Positions 37,210 through 47,124 of a stretch of 64,000 nt of DNA are shown here, piece by piece (the stretch's first letter is position 1; each line of letters begins with the position of its first letter). The notes beneath the pieces were generated by a model. That model was given only the letters and a program-made list of their open reading frames with translations. It made no database searches and was not told where the DNA came from. The stretch spans positions 1,860,001 to 1,924,000 of the forward strand of contig NZ_CP011545.1 in the NCBI RefSeq assembly GCF_001021045.1, given 5' to 3'. This stretch comes from Corynebacterium testudinoris (lineage in GTDB: Bacteria; Actinomycetota; Actinomycetes; Mycobacteriales; Mycobacteriaceae). Made by a program: the position numbers and the translations under genes.

Positions 37210-37243
37210 GCCGCTCTTCCACTTCGGTGGGAGGGCGGTTTTT
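37210..37243 (+). terminator. Terminator of aceF
   Basis: GCCGCTCTTCCAC / GTGGGAGGGCGGT forms a 12-bp stem with two G-U pairs and a TTCG loop, then TTTTTC, 15 nt after the aceF stop. Confidence 0.9.
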
Positions 37244-37281
37244 CGCATGGCTGGGGTCTTGAAGATGACGATGTGACCAGG

Positions 37282-37323
37282 CTGATTAATCGAGTAGCTC
37301 AGTCGGCGCTCTCGATTAATCAG
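37282..37323. repeat. 13-bp perfect inverted repeat upstream of gcvP
   Basis: CTGATTAATCGAG (37282-37294) and CTCGATTAATCAG (37311-37323) are exact reverse complements with a 16-nt spacer. It lies about 180 bp upstream of the gcvP -10. It may be an operator or a second terminator; there is no T-tract. Confidence 0.7.
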
Positions 37324-37500
37324 TCTGCTCGAATTGCCCTGTGAGCGCGCCGCCCGAAAAAGCCCCCTCCGCCGGCGCAACACAAACGACAATCGACACC
37401 GCTAACCGCCCACGCGTGCACGCCGACCCTGAGATCGCTGCCCTTCCCCCAGGTAGAAGGGCCGGCCACCAACGCCTAACAACAAACGTGCTCTGGCCCA

Positions 37501-37506
37501 TATAAT
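37501..37506 (+). promoter_or_regulatory. Consensus -10 TATAAT of gcvP
   Basis: Perfect TATAAT with transcription expected from about 37513, leaving a leader of about 42 nt that contains AAGGAG before the ATG at 37555. Confidence 0.7.
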
Positions 37507-37554
37507 CGTGGAGACTGAGTCCTGCCCCACTATGTCTCAAGGAGCCATTGCCGA

Positions 37555-40434
37555 ATGTCATTTTCTCCGGTCACCGATCCCGCCTCTTACCTGGCCCGTC
37601 ACATAGGCCCAGATCCCGCCGAGGAGAAGGTGATGTTGGATCAGCTCGGCTACTCCTCGATTGATGAGCTCATTGATCAGGCTCTCCCCGCGGACATCCG
37701 GGTTGAGCAGACGCCGGTCATCGGGGAGGCGCTGTCGGAAACCCAAGCGCGGGCGAAGCTGCGGTCGTACGCGGATCAGAATGTGGTCCTCAAGGCGTTC
37801 TATGGTCAGGGTTTTTCAGACACGATTACCCCGCCGGTCATTCGCCGGAACGTGGTGGAGAATCCGGGGTGGTACACCGCGTACACGCCTTATCAGCCGG
37901 AGATTTCGCAGGGCCGGTTGGAGGCTCTGCTCAATTTCCAGACGATGGTTTCGGAGCTGACGGGCTTGCCGTTGGCCAATGCGTCGCTGTTGGATGAGGC
38001 GTCTGCTGTTGCGGAGGCCGTGGGTTTGATGTCGCGGGCGAAGAAGAAGGGCCGTCGGGTCATCCTCGATTCGCGTTTGCACCCGCAGGTGTTGGGTGTG
38101 GCGGCTGAGCGTGCTCGCGCTATTGATCTCGAGGTGGAGATCACTGACCTCACGGGTGAGCTCGTTGGTGAGGATCTGTGCGGCGTTGTTATTGCGTACC
38201 CGGGCACGGAGGGTGATGTCGTCGATCCTCGTCGCATCATTGACGCGATCCATGATCGGGGTGGTGTGGCGACGGTGGTGACCGATCTCCTGGCGTTGTT
38301 CCTGCTGGAGTCGCCCGGCGAGTTGGGCGCGGACATCGCGGTGGGTAACTCCCAGCGTTTTGGTGTTCCGCTGTTCTATGGCGGACCCCACGCGGCGTTT
38401 ATGGCGGTCAGTGATGCGCTCAAGCGTCAGATGCCGGGGCGCCTGGTGGGTGTGTCCATTGATTCGGATGGCAACCCCGCCTACCGGCTTGCTTTGCAGA
38501 CGCGTGAGCAGCATATTCGCCGCGAGCGGGCGACGTCGAACATCTGCACCGCTCAGGCGTTGCTCGCGGTGACGGCCTCGATGTATGCCGTTTACCACGG
38601 CCCGGCTGGCTTGAAGGCCATCGCCGAGCGCGTCCACGACCGTGCCTCTAGCTTCGCGGAGACTCTGCGGGCGGGCGGCGTGACCGTGCTTCACGATGCT
38701 TTCTTTGACACGGTGGCCGTCCGCGTTGCGGACGGTGGGGCGCAGGGGGTCGTCGATAAGCTGGCAGATGCTGGCTACCTGGTACGCCCCATCGATGCTG
38801 ACACCGTGGGGGTGTCGTTCGGTGAGTCGGCGACGGAGGCGGACGTTGCAGCGTTGGCTGCGGCGTTCACCGACGCGGACGTCGAAAAGCCGGTATCGGC
38901 GGTCCCAGATTCGGTTAAGCGCACGACGGAGACGCTCACCCACCCGATTTTCTCCTCCATCCATTCCGAGACTCAGATGCTGCGGTACTTGCGCATGCTG
39001 TCGGATAAGGACTTGGCGCTGGACCGGACGATGATTCCGCTGGGCTCGTGCACGATGAAGCTCAATCCCACCGCGGGTATGGAGACGATCACCTGGCCGG
39101 AGTTTGCCAACATTCACCCCTTCGCGCCGGATGCGCAGGCCCAGGGCTGGATCGCGCTCATTGAGGAGCTCGAAGGCTGGCTGGAATCAGTGACGGGCTA
39201 CGCCAAGGTGTCCGTGCAGCCGAATGCCGGTTCGCAGGGTGAGTTGGCTGGTCTGCTGGCTATTCGTCGCTACCACGTGGCCAACGGCGATCATGAGCGT
39301 GACATCTGCCTCGTGCCGGCTTCCGCGCACGGCACGAATGCGGCGTCTGCGACCTTGGCCAACCTGCGCGTCGTGGTGGTCGCCACGGCCGACGATGGCT
39401 CGATTGACCTCGCGGACCTGGAGGCGAAGCTGGAGCAGTACGGCAAGCATGTCGCCGCCATCATGATCACCTACCCGTCCACCCACGGCGTGTTTGAGGA
39501 CACTGTGCGCACCGTCTGCGACAAGGTCCACGCGGTCGGCGGGCAGGTCTACATCGATGGAGCGAACATGAACGCGCTGACGGGCTTGGCTCAGCCGGGC
39601 AAGTTCGGCGGCGATGTCTCCCACCTCAACCTGCACAAGACCTTTACCATCCCCCATGGTGGTGGCGGCCCGGGCGTCGGCCCGGTGTGCGTGGCCGAGC
39701 ACCTCGTGCCCTTCCTCCCTGCCAATCCCGTCACCACCGATCCGTCGAAGCCCGCCGCCGATGACACCGGCGTGCCGATCGCGTCGTCGAAGTACGGCTC
39801 CGCGGGAGTCCTCCCGATCTCGTGGTCCTACATCGCGATGATGGGCTCCGAGGGCCTGGCGCGCGCGACCGCCAACGCCATCCTGGGTGCCAACTACCTC
39901 GCCCGGAACCTGCGTGATTCCTTCCCGGTGCTGTACACGGGCAAGAACGACCTGGTGGCCCACGAGTGCATCCTTGACCTGCGTGAGCTGACGAAGCAGT
40001 CCGGTGTTACCGCCGCCGATGTGGCCAAGCGCCTCATCGACTACGGCTTCCACGCCCCGACCCTGGCTTTCCCGGTCGCGGGCACGCTCATGGTGGAGCC
40101 GACCGAGTCCGAGAACCTCGCGGAGCTAGATCGTTTCATCGACGCCATGCGCTCCATCCGCGCCGAGATCCAAGAGATTATCGACGGTCGCGTCAACTAC
40201 GACGACTCCGTCCTCCATCATGCGCCCTACACCGCCTGGTCGGTCTCTCGGGATGAGTGGGACTACCCGTTCACCCGCGAGCAGGCCGCCTGGCCCGTGC
40301 CGGGCCTGCACCGAGCGAAGTATTTCCCGCCGGTGCGCCGCCTCAACGAGGCTTACGGCGATCGCAACCTCGTGTGCTCGTGCCCGCCGCCCGAGGCTTT
40401 CGACTTCCATGATGACTCCGACTCCGATTCTTAA
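37555..40434 (+). CDS. gcvP: Glycine dehydrogenase (decarboxylating), P protein
   Basis: PLP-dependent P protein of the glycine cleavage system; it decarboxylates glycine and passes the aminomethyl group to lipoylated GcvH. The 959-residue product is the fused form. Motifs include ARHIGPD at the start, [11 protein letters not shown] in the middle and the PLP lysine in [18 protein letters not shown] (Lys695). It begins the gcvP-gcvT-gcvH order and is followed by gcvT after 13 bp. C. glutamicum lacks this system, so its presence between aceF and lipB is a real gene-content difference; C. jeikeium has a similar gcv-lipBA grouping as I recall. The first half uses more GCG/GTG/TTG codons than the second. 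Confidence 0.96.
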   Translation: MSFSPVTDPASYLARHIGPDPAEEKVMLDQLGYSSIDELIDQALPADIRVEQTPVIGEALSETQARAKLRSYADQNVVLKAFYGQGFSDTITPPVIRRNVVENPGWYTAYTPYQPEISQGRLEALLNFQTMVSELTGLPLANASLLDEASAVAEAVGLMSRAKKKGRRVILDSRLHPQVLGVAAERARAIDLEVEITDLTGELVGEDLCGVVIAYPGTEGDVVDPRRIIDAIHDRGGVATVVTDLLALFLLESPGELGADIAVGNSQRFGVPLFYGGPHAAFMAVSDALKRQMPGRLVGVSIDSDGNPAYRLALQTREQHIRRERATSNICTAQALLAVTASMYAVYHGPAGLKAIAERVHDRASSFAETLRAGGVTVLHDAFFDTVAVRVADGGAQGVVDKLADAGYLVRPIDADTVGVSFGESATEADVAALAAAFTDADVEKPVSAVPDSVKRTTETLTHPIFSSIHSETQMLRYLRMLSDKDLALDRTMIPLGSCTMKLNPTAGMETITWPEFANIHPFAPDAQAQGWIALIEELEGWLESVTGYAKVSVQPNAGSQGELAGLLAIRRYHVANGDHERDICLVPASAHGTNAASATLANLRVVVVATADDGSIDLADLEAKLEQYGKHVAAIMITYPSTHGVFEDTVRTVCDKVHAVGGQVYIDGANMNALTGLAQPGKFGGDVSHLNLHKTFTIPHGGGGPGVGPVCVAEHLVPFLPANPVTTDPSKPAADDTGVPIASSKYGSAGVLPISWSYIAMMGSEGLARATANAILGANYLARNLRDSFPVLYTGKNDLVAHECILDLRELTKQSGVTAADVAKRLIDYGFHAPTLAFPVAGTLMVEPTESENLAELDRFIDAMRSIRAEIQEIIDGRVNYDDSVLHHAPYTAWSVSRDEWDYPFTREQAAWPVPGLHRAKYFPPVRRLNEAYGDRNLVCSCPPPEAFDFHDDSDSDS

Positions 40435-40447
40435 AGGACCACGACAC

Positions 40448-41548
40448 ATGACCGACCTTCGCCACAGCCCCCTGCATTCCCGCCACGAGGCCCTGGGCGC
40501 GTCATTCACGCCTTTCGGGGTCTGGGACATGCCCCTGAAGTACGGCAACGAGCTCGACGAGCACCGCGCCGTGCGCAGCACCGCCGGGCTATTCGATCTG
40601 TCCCACATGGGTGAGATCCGCGTGACCGGCCCCCAGGCCGCTGAATTCCTCGACTACGTGCTCATTTCCTCGCTGTCGCCCCTCCCGGTGGGCAAGGCCA
40701 AGTATTCGATGATCATCAACGCCGACGGCGGGATCATGGATGACCTCATCTCCTACCGCCTGGCTGAGAACGAGTTCCTCGTCGTCCCCAACGCCGGCAA
40801 TTCCGATGTGGTGTGGGAGGCGTTCGAGGAGCGCGCCCAGGGCTTCGACGTGGAGTTGGCCAACGAATCACTGAGCACCGCGCTCATCGCCGTCCAGGGC
40901 CCGAACTCTGTGGCTATCCTCCACGAGCTGGTGGCACCTGAGGACGCTGCGACCATCACCGATATGAAGTACTACTCCGCCTCCCCGGTCGTCGTCGGCG
41001 GCTTCGAGGCTTTGGTTGCCCGCACCGGATACACCGGGGAGGACGGCTTCGAGCTGTTCGTCCCCAACGAGGTGGCAGAAGAACTGTGGGACAAGGTGGC
41101 CGCCGCTGGTCACGCCCACGGCCTCATCCCGGCTGGCCTCGCTGCCCGCGATTCCCTCCGCCTGGAGGCGGGCATGCCGCTCTACGGCAACGAGCTCACC
41201 CTGGGCATCACTCCGGTGGAAGCGGGCATGGGCATGGCCTTTAAGAAGAAGGAGGCTGACTTCGTCGGGCGTGACGCCGTGGTGGATCGCGTGGCCACCT
41301 CGCGCATTGTCGGCCTGCGTGGCGAAGGCCGGCGGGCAGCGCGCGCTGGTGCTGAGGTCTACCGCGGTGATGAGCTACTCGGCCAGGTCACTTCCGGCCA
41401 GCCCTCCCCCACGCTCGGCCACCCGGTGGCGCTCGCGCTACTCAGCGGCGGGATCTCCGTCGGCGATGAGCTCGAGGTGGATATCCGCGGCAAGCGCCAC
41501 CCATACACGGTCGTGGAAACCCCCTTCTACCAGCGCCCGGCCCGCTAG
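40448..41548 (+). CDS. gcvT: Aminomethyltransferase, T protein of glycine cleavage
   Basis: The 366-residue T protein moves the methylene group from aminomethyl-lipoyl GcvH to tetrahydrofolate and releases ammonia. It has the family features GVWDMPLKYG, the folate-site region GLFDLSHMGEIRV, and RTGYTGEDGFELFV with the catalytic Asp region (ARDSLRLEAGMPLYGNEL). The ATG at 40448 is 13 bp after gcvP with AAAGGA upstream; longer in-frame extensions into gcvP are not credible. The next gene is gcvH. Confidence 0.95.
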   Translation: MTDLRHSPLHSRHEALGASFTPFGVWDMPLKYGNELDEHRAVRSTAGLFDLSHMGEIRVTGPQAAEFLDYVLISSLSPLPVGKAKYSMIINADGGIMDDLISYRLAENEFLVVPNAGNSDVVWEAFEERAQGFDVELANESLSTALIAVQGPNSVAILHELVAPEDAATITDMKYYSASPVVVGGFEALVARTGYTGEDGFELFVPNEVAEELWDKVAAAGHAHGLIPAGLAARDSLRLEAGMPLYGNELTLGITPVEAGMGMAFKKKEADFVGRDAVVDRVATSRIVGLRGEGRRAARAGAEVYRGDELLGQVTSGQPSPTLGHPVALALLSGGISVGDELEVDIRGKRHPYTVVETPFYQRPAR

Positions 41549-41604
41549 TATCTAGTCCCAGTACCGTCAACACCCTGACACCCAACTTGAGGAGCACCCC
41601 CACC

Positions 41605-41994
41605 ATGGCTAACCTGCCCGAGAACTTCGCCTACTCCGAGGACCACGAGTGGATCGACACCACCGCTGACGCCGCCACCGGCACCACCGTCAAGATCGGC
41701 ATCACCTCTGTGGCCACCGACCGCCTCGGCGAGGTCGTTTTCGCTGAGCTGCCCGAGGTGGGCGATACGGTCACCGCTGGCGAGACCTGTGGCGAGGTCG
41801 AGTCCACCAAGTCCGTCTCCGATCTGTACTCCCCCGTCACCGGTACCGTCACGGCCGTCAATGACGCCGTCCATGATGACTACTCCGTGATCAACAACGA
41901 TCCTTTCGGTGAGGGCTGGCTGTTCCAGGTCGAGGTCACCGAGGCCGGTCCGCTCATGACCGCCGCCGAGTACGCGGACGCCAACGGCGTGTAG
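41605..41994 (+). CDS. gcvH: Glycine cleavage system H protein
   Basis: Lipoyl carrier protein of 129 residues. The lipoylation site is Lys69 in [15 protein letters not shown], and the family C-terminus ([15 protein letters not shown]) is complete. It shuttles intermediates between P, T and L proteins. The ATG at 41605 follows GAGG at about 10 nt. In many bacteria GcvH is also the first acceptor of octanoate from LipB, and lipB is the next gene here. Confidence 0.95.
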   Translation: MANLPENFAYSEDHEWIDTTADAATGTTVKIGITSVATDRLGEVVFAELPEVGDTVTAGETCGEVESTKSVSDLYSPVTGTVTAVNDAVHDDYSVINNDPFGEGWLFQVEVTEAGPLMTAAEYADANGV

Positions 41995-42011
41995 GTTTCC
42001 CGCTTCCTGGT

Positions 42012-42054
42012 GGCCCCGTTTCCGGTTTTCTTCCCAAGAACCGGCGACGGGGCC
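42012..42054 (+). terminator. Stem-loop between gcvH and lipB
   Basis: GGCCCCGT / ACGGGGCC and CCGGTT / AACCGG form a 14-bp stem with a TT/CG internal loop, 17 nt past gcvH. It lacks a U-tract, so it may be a weak terminator or a stabilising 3' structure. A TATCCT hexamer (42062-42067) right after it can start lipB transcription. Confidence 0.65.
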
Positions 42055-42077
42055 ATTGGCGTATCCTGAGACACATC

Positions 42078-42857
42078 ATGACTGCACCACGCGACCCGTT
42101 TTTCCCCGCTGACCTGTCAATCCGGGCGTCCCACGAACCTCTCAACGTCCAGCGCCTCGGGGTTGTTGACTATGAGGCGGCGTGGGAGCTCCAAGCGCAG
42201 TTGGCGGCCCAACGCGCCGCCGGGGAGATCGGCGATCAACTGCTTATTCTGGAGCATCCCAGCGTCTACACCGCAGGCAAGCGCACTCAGCCCGAGGATC
42301 GTCCGACGAATGGCCTGCCGGTCGTCGATGTTGATCGCGGGGGCCGCATCACTTGGCACGGCGAGGGGCAGCTCGTCGCCTACCCCATCGTCCGCCTCGC
42401 GGAGCCGGTCGATGTCGTCGACTACGTCCGCCGCTTGGAGGAAGCAATCATTCAGACGGTGCGGGAGGCCGGGGTTGCTCATGCCGGGCGTATCGACGGC
42501 CGCTCGGGGGTCTGGGTCCCAGGCACCGTCACCGCCGCAGACGCGGCCGCTTCGCGCCGCGATCGCAAGATCGCGGCCCTGGGTATCCGCATTACCCGCG
42601 GGGTGACCATGCACGGGCTGAGCCTCAACTGCGATAACACCCTGGAGTTTTATCAGCACATCATCGCCTGCGGGATCGACGACGCCGACGTCACCACCAC
42701 GAGCCTCGAGCTCGGACGGGACGTCACGGTGGCATCGATGACCGACGCGCTGGTGGATAATCTGGCTGCCGCCCTCGCCGGGCAACTGCAGGTCGCCGAC
42801 CATACTTTTGGCTCTGCGCCAGACCCGACAAAGGGCCTGGGGAGGAAGCGCGCGTAA
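42078..42857 (+). CDS. lipB: Lipoyl(octanoyl) transferase LipB
   Basis: LipB moves octanoate from acyl carrier protein to the lipoyl lysines of GcvH and E2. The 259-residue product has [29 protein letters not shown] (the substrate RGG-x-x-T-x-HG-x-GQ region), catalytic Lys164 in [10 protein letters not shown] and catalytic Cys198 in HIIACGID. The ATG at 42078 lies 10 nt after TATCCT, so the leader is very short. It is followed by lipA, which inserts the sulfurs. Confidence 0.96.
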   Translation: MTAPRDPFFPADLSIRASHEPLNVQRLGVVDYEAAWELQAQLAAQRAAGEIGDQLLILEHPSVYTAGKRTQPEDRPTNGLPVVDVDRGGRITWHGEGQLVAYPIVRLAEPVDVVDYVRRLEEAIIQTVREAGVAHAGRIDGRSGVWVPGTVTAADAAASRRDRKIAALGIRITRGVTMHGLSLNCDNTLEFYQHIIACGIDDADVTTTSLELGRDVTVASMTDALVDNLAAALAGQLQVADHTFGSAPDPTKGLGRKRA

Positions 42858-42906
42858 GTGCTTATACACTTCTCAGCCGGTATTTTCCTCGAAATTGAAA
42901 TCCAAG

Positions 42907-42912
42907 TAGGGT
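42907..42912 (+). promoter_or_regulatory. -10 element TAGGGT for leaderless lipA
   Basis: TAGGGT is 6 nt before the GTG at 42919, with no ribosome-binding site. Confidence 0.6.
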
Positions 42913-42918
42913 GATGGC

Positions 42919-43962
42919 GTGACTATTGCACCAGATGGCCGAAAAATGCTCCGCGTTGAGGCTCGCAATTCGAAGACGCCGATCGAGAGCAAACCCCGCT
43001 GGATCCGCAACGCGGTGAAAACGGGACCCGAATACGAAGACATGAAGCGCAAAGTCGCCGGCGCCTCCTTGCACACTGTGTGCCAAGAGGCTGGCTGCCC
43101 CAACATCCACGAATGTTGGGAATCCCGCGAGGCGACCTTCCTCATTGGTGGCGCCAATTGTTCACGCCGCTGTGATTTTTGCCAGATCAACTCCGCCAAG
43201 CCGGAGCCGCTGGACCGCGACGAGCCCCGCCGCGTGGCAGAATCCGTCCAGGAAATGGGCCTGAACTACTCCACCATCACCGGTGTTACCCGCGATGACC
43301 TCGATGACGAAGGTGCTTGGCTCTACGCCGAGGTCGTCCGCCAGATTCATGAGCTCAACCCGAACACCGGCGTGGAAAACCTCGTGCCGGACTTCTCTGG
43401 CCGCCCCGAGCTGCTCGAGCAGGTCTTTGAGTCCCGCCCTGAGGTCTTTGCCCACAATGTGGAGACGGTGCCGCGCATCTTCCGCCGCATCCGCCCGGCC
43501 TTCCGCTATGATCGCTCCCTCGATGTTATTCGCCAGGCCCGTGACTACGGCCTCATCACTAAGTCGAACTTGATCCTCGGCATGGGCGAGACTCCGGAGG
43601 AGATCACCGAGGCGCTGCAGGACCTGCATTCCGCTGGCTGCGACATCATTACGATCACCCAGTACCTCCGACCCGGACCGATGTACCATCCCATTGACCG
43701 CTGGGTCCGGCCGGAAGAGTTCGTCGCCCACGCCGACTTCGCCCGCGAGATCGGCTTCGGCGCCGTGATGTCGGGACCGCTGGTCCGTTCTTCCTACCGC
43801 GCCGGTCGCCTCTACTCGGAGGCCATGGCTGCCCGCGGAATGGAGGTTCCCGCCAATCTCTCCCATCTGGCCCAGACCTCCCAGGGTTCGACTGATCAGG
43901 AGGCCACCACCCTCCTGCAGAAGTACGGCCCCTCCCAAGAAACCCCCGTAAGCTCACGCTAA
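42919..43962 (+). CDS. lipA: Lipoyl synthase LipA
   Basis: Radical SAM enzyme that inserts two sulfurs into protein-bound octanoyl groups. The 347-residue product has the auxiliary cluster motif [12 protein letters not shown], the radical SAM motif CSRRCDFC and a C-terminal RSSY motif (VRSSYRAG) whose serine ligates the auxiliary cluster. The GTG at 42919 appears leaderless. It completes the lipoate pathway for the E2 and GcvH encoded just upstream. Confidence 0.96.
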   Translation: MTIAPDGRKMLRVEARNSKTPIESKPRWIRNAVKTGPEYEDMKRKVAGASLHTVCQEAGCPNIHECWESREATFLIGGANCSRRCDFCQINSAKPEPLDRDEPRRVAESVQEMGLNYSTITGVTRDDLDDEGAWLYAEVVRQIHELNPNTGVENLVPDFSGRPELLEQVFESRPEVFAHNVETVPRIFRRIRPAFRYDRSLDVIRQARDYGLITKSNLILGMGETPEEITEALQDLHSAGCDIITITQYLRPGPMYHPIDRWVRPEEFVAHADFAREIGFGAVMSGPLVRSSYRAGRLYSEAMAARGMEVPANLSHLAQTSQGSTDQEATTLLQKYGPSQETPVSSR

Positions 43963-43972
43963 GGTATACGAC

Positions 43973-44764
43973 ATGGCAGACGATAAACAGAAAGCGGCAA
44001 TGAAGGCCGCCAAATCAGAGGAGAGGGCCGCCAAGCGGGCGAAGCGTAAGCAAACGTGGAGCCAGTTCTGGCAGGCCTTCAACCTGCAACGCAAGCAGGA
44101 TAAGAAGCTCATCCCGCTGATGCTCCTCGCGATCGTCGGCATGGGTGTGGCTTTCTTCCTCATCGGCCTGCTCTTCAACGGCCAGTGGTTCATGCTCTCC
44201 CTGGGCCTGGGTCTCGGCTTCGTGCTGGCCATGTACATCTTCTCTAAGCGCCTCGAAGGCTCGATGTATGACCGCGTGGGTGACACCCCGGGTGCCGCCG
44301 GGTGGACGCTGGAGAATATGCGCAACACCGTTGGCATCGTCTGGCACACCAAAACTGCTGTGGCAATGAACACTCACATGGATACAGTCCACCGCGTCGT
44401 GGGTAACCCCGGTGTGGTGCTCGTCGGTGAGGGTGAGCCGCACCGCGTGAAGCCGCTGATCAACCAGCAGCGCAAGCGCATCAGCCGCCTGGCCGGTGAC
44501 GTCCCGATCTATGAGGTGCTCGTCGGTGAAGGCGAAGGCCAGGTGACGTTGAAGAAGTTGCAGCGTGAGCTGCTGAAACTTCCCCGAAACTACAAAAAGG
44601 ACGAGGTCTACGCCGTCAACGCGAAGATCGAAGCCATGGATCGCATCGGCAGCGGCAACCCGGGTGCGGGTCTGCCGAAGGGCCCGTTGCCCAAGGCAGC
44701 CAACATGAGTGGCATGAACCGTCGCCTCAAGCGAGCCAATAAGGGTAAGGGCGGAAACACCTAA
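43973..44764 (+). CDS. DUF4191 family membrane protein
   Basis: The 263-residue product has a basic N-terminus (KAAKSEERAAKRAKRKQ), two membrane helices (about residues 44-65 and 70-90) and a long soluble domain with VGNPGVVLVGEGEPHRVKPL, ending in a basic tail. It matches the DUF4191 family, which follows lipA in many actinobacteria; the function is unknown. It begins 10 bp after lipA and may be in the same transcript. Confidence 0.88.
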   Translation: MADDKQKAAMKAAKSEERAAKRAKRKQTWSQFWQAFNLQRKQDKKLIPLMLLAIVGMGVAFFLIGLLFNGQWFMLSLGLGLGFVLAMYIFSKRLEGSMYDRVGDTPGAAGWTLENMRNTVGIVWHTKTAVAMNTHMDTVHRVVGNPGVVLVGEGEPHRVKPLINQQRKRISRLAGDVPIYEVLVGEGEGQVTLKKLQRELLKLPRNYKKDEVYAVNAKIEAMDRIGSGNPGAGLPKGPLPKAANMSGMNRRLKRANKGKGGNT

Positions 44765-44793
44765 CCGCCCAATCGTGCCCGTTTTACGCCGTG

Positions 44794-44831
44794 ACGCCCC
44801 CGATCATCCCCACTTTTGGGGCCGGGGGCGT
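44794..44831 (+). terminator. Stem-loop after the DUF4191 gene
   Basis: ACGCCCCCG / CGGGGGCGT with an inner CCCC-ACTTTT-GGGG hairpin, followed by TCGGCTTAT. It separates the lipA-DUF4191 unit from sucE. Confidence 0.65.
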
Positions 44832-44868
44832 TCGGCTTATCACCGGGCGATCTGGCAACATGGTCTAA

Positions 44869-46488
44869 GTGAACATTTTCGTCGAGAGCCCTCTGCTGGC
44901 CCTTCTCGTCATCATGGCCGTGGGCCTGTTGCTCGGCCGCGTACGCATCTTTGGCTTCCGCCTGGGCGTCGCGGCCGTTTTGTTCGTTGGCCTGGTTATG
45001 GCCGCGATCGAGCCCGCCATCCAGATCCCCTCCCTCATCTACATCGTTGGACTATCGCTGTTCGTCTACACGATCGGCTTGGAGTCGGGACACGACTTCT
45101 TTGCCAACTTCCGCTCCAAAGGTCTGCGTAACAATCTCCTCGCGGTCATTGCCTTCGCCGTCATTTCGGCGGCCACCTATGGCCTGGTCAAGCTGTTTAG
45201 CCTCCACGGGGTCACCGGTACCGGTATGTTTACCGGCGCGCTGACCAACACCCCGGCCATGGCAGCCGTCGTCGAGGCCCTGCCGACGATCTACACCGAT
45301 GCCGGTGAGCTCAAGTCGGTCGAGGCTCTCCCCCTCGTCGCCTACTCGCTCGCCTACCCGCTGGGTGTTCTGCTCGTCATTTTGACGATCGCCTTCCTGG
45401 GTAAATTGTGGAAGGTCGACTACGACCAGGAGGCATTGGAGCAGGGGGTCGCGGTCCAGGAGCTGTATACGCGCCGCATCCTGGTCCGCCGAGATGATCT
45501 CCACGCCATCGCCGAACTGCCCGAGGATCTCAATCTTTCCGTCATCGTCTCCCGCCTCGAGCGCGATGGCGAGCAGCGCATCCCCTCCCAATCGGCGTGG
45601 GCAAAGCAAGGAGACATCCTCTCCGTTGTCGGCACTGAGGAAGAATTGGAGCGCGCCGCGGAACTGCTCGGCGAGGCTCTGCCTGGTGATCCCTTCCATG
45701 GCCACGACTTGGACTACCGCCGCATCTTCGTCTCCAACAACGACCTGGTGGGTATCCCCCTGGCTAAGTTGCGCCCGCAGCTCTCGGGCTTGCTCATCAC
45801 TCGCGTGCGCCGCGGCGACCACGACATGATCGCCACACCAGACACCATTTTGCAGCTCGGCGACCGCGTGCGCGTCGTCTCCGCGCACAACCGCATGGGC
45901 AAGGTCACCCGCTTGTTCGGCGATTCTTATCGTCGGCTTTCCGACGTCAATTTGTTCCCTCTCGTCGCCGGTCTCGCCATCGGCGTGGCGGTGGGCATGA
46001 TCGCCATCCCCATCCCCGGTGGTGCCGAGCTCAAGCTCGGTAGCGCGGGCGGCCCACTCGTGGTGGCGCTCATTCTGGGAGCCATTGGCAGGACCGGCAA
46101 GATTGTCTGGCAGGTGCCTTATGGGGCGAACCTGGCGTTGCGGCAGATGGGCATCACGCTCTTCCTCGCGGCGATCGGCACGACGGCCGGTGCGGGCTTC
46201 CGTGACGCGCTCTCTGACCCGGTCTCGCTGTCCATCATTGCCGCCGGCGGACTGGTCACGCTCATCTTGTCGGTGTTCGTCATGGTTGTCGGCTACAAGA
46301 TCATGAAGCTCTCGTTCGGCGAGACTGCCGGTGTCCTCGCGGGCATCCAGACGCAGCCGGCGGTGCTGGCGTACCTCTCCGATACGGCGAAAAACGAATT
46401 GCCCGCGATGGGCTACACGTCGGTGTACCCGGTGTCGATGGTGCTCAAGATCATCGCCGCCCAGGTATTGCTCATCCTGTTGATTTAG
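44869..46488 (+). CDS. sucE: Succinate exporter SucE (aspartate:alanine exchanger family)
   Basis: AAE-family (YidE/YbjL) transporter of 539 residues: two membrane blocks (about residues 5-180 and 355-539) flanking a cytoplasmic region with two TrkA-C (RCK_C) domains (about 200-270 and 285-345). The repeated GTGMFTGALTNTPAMAAV and GVLAGIQTQPAVLAYL segments are the antiporter duplication motifs. The C. glutamicum gene in this position (NCgl2130, sucE) exports succinate under low oxygen; I assign by synteny and family. The GTG at 44869 is used. It is convergent with the RDD gene, 6 bp apart. Confidence 0.88.
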   Translation: MNIFVESPLLALLVIMAVGLLLGRVRIFGFRLGVAAVLFVGLVMAAIEPAIQIPSLIYIVGLSLFVYTIGLESGHDFFANFRSKGLRNNLLAVIAFAVISAATYGLVKLFSLHGVTGTGMFTGALTNTPAMAAVVEALPTIYTDAGELKSVEALPLVAYSLAYPLGVLLVILTIAFLGKLWKVDYDQEALEQGVAVQELYTRRILVRRDDLHAIAELPEDLNLSVIVSRLERDGEQRIPSQSAWAKQGDILSVVGTEEELERAAELLGEALPGDPFHGHDLDYRRIFVSNNDLVGIPLAKLRPQLSGLLITRVRRGDHDMIATPDTILQLGDRVRVVSAHNRMGKVTRLFGDSYRRLSDVNLFPLVAGLAIGVAVGMIAIPIPGGAELKLGSAGGPLVVALILGAIGRTGKIVWQVPYGANLALRQMGITLFLAAIGTTAGAGFRDALSDPVSLSIIAAGGLVTLILSVFVMVVGYKIMKLSFGETAGVLAGIQTQPAVLAYLSDTAKNELPAMGYTSVYPVSMVLKIIAAQVLLILLI

Positions 46489-46494
46489 CTGGCG

Positions 46495-46971
46495 TTAGCC
46501 GCGGATGACGGCCGTGCCGGTGGCGCGGTCGTGCAGGCCGCGGCCATCGGAATCCACCATGGCGGCGGGCAGCACCAATGCGGTGAGCAGGGTGCGGACG
46601 ACGGCGCGCCAGAGGCCGACGCGGGCTCCACCGACGTCGACCCGCGCGATGCCCATGCCTAGGACGATGTGGCCCGGAGTGCGGGAGAACAGCCAACCGC
46701 ACACGATGCCCAGAATGACCCAGAAGATGAGGGTGACCGTAGCGACGTCGCCAAGCGAGGACGAGAACCGCACGAAGGCGATGGCGAACATCCAGCAGAT
46801 GAACCAGTCAATGGCGACGCCGACTGCTCGGCGGGCAACGGATGCCAAGGAGCTCGGTCCCGTGGCGGGCAGACCCAGCTTCTCGCCGGGCCATTGGCCA
46901 GGGGCAAAGGGGTCGTCGTGTTCACCAGGGATCTGCGGGCCATCGAGCCAGCTGCGCTTGGGGTTCGCCAT
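46495..46971 (-). CDS. RDD family membrane protein
   Basis: The 158-residue product has a soluble Pro-rich N-terminus (about 45 residues) and three membrane helices with the RDD features: the Arg and Asp of VARRAVGVAIDWFICW, and TPGHIVLGMGIARVD. The family has no established function. The ATG at 46971 is 7 nt from TAGGCT (46979-46984), so it is probably leaderless. It is divergent from glnA, as in C. glutamicum. Confidence 0.87.
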   Translation of the reverse strand: MANPKRSWLDGPQIPGEHDDPFAPGQWPGEKLGLPATGPSSLASVARRAVGVAIDWFICWMFAIAFVRFSSSLGDVATVTLIFWVILGIVCGWLFSRTPGHIVLGMGIARVDVGGARVGLWRAVVRTLLTALVLPAAMVDSDGRGLHDRATGTAVIRG

Positions 46972-47030
46972 GCCTGAAAGCCTAGCGGGCGCCTGCGTAT
47001 AGTTCGAATGAGTGATTACCCCCACTCCGC

Positions 47031-47061
47031 TTGACAATAAAATCGGTCGATCGACTAATAT
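47031..47061 (+). promoter_or_regulatory. Candidate glnA promoter with a TCGATCGA palindrome
   Basis: TTGACA (47031-47036) matches the -35 consensus and TAATAT (47056-47061) can be the -10, though the 19-bp spacer is long. GTCGATCGAC (47046-47055) is a perfect palindrome in the spacer and may bind a nitrogen or global regulator. TAGCAT at 47078-47083 is a second possible -10. Confidence 0.5.
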
Positions 47062-47124
47062 TATTTTCCAGCGCCTGTAGCATGGGTGTCAGCTCAGCAG
47101 ATTGTCTACCAACGAGGAGCCACC

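Larger units (their letters stand above)
37195..37554. other. Intergenic region between aceF and gcvP
   Basis: 360 bp with the aceF terminator, a 13-bp inverted repeat (37282-37323) and the gcvP promoter with a consensus TATAAT (37501-37506). No gene is supported in between. Confidence 0.65.

Noticed and set aside
35836..37392. A 518-codon open frame on the minus strand opposite aceF
   Set aside because: Antisense shadow of the E2 gene; low-complexity product without domains.
37507..37554. Possible glycine riboswitch in the gcvP leader
   Set aside because: The leader after the TATAAT promoter is only about 42 nt and shows no glycine aptamer motif; only a 5-bp GAGAC/GTCTC pairing is seen.
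37816..39117. A 433-codon open frame on the minus strand opposite gcvP
   Set aside because: Antisense shadow of gcvP with an Arg-rich product and no ribosome-binding site.
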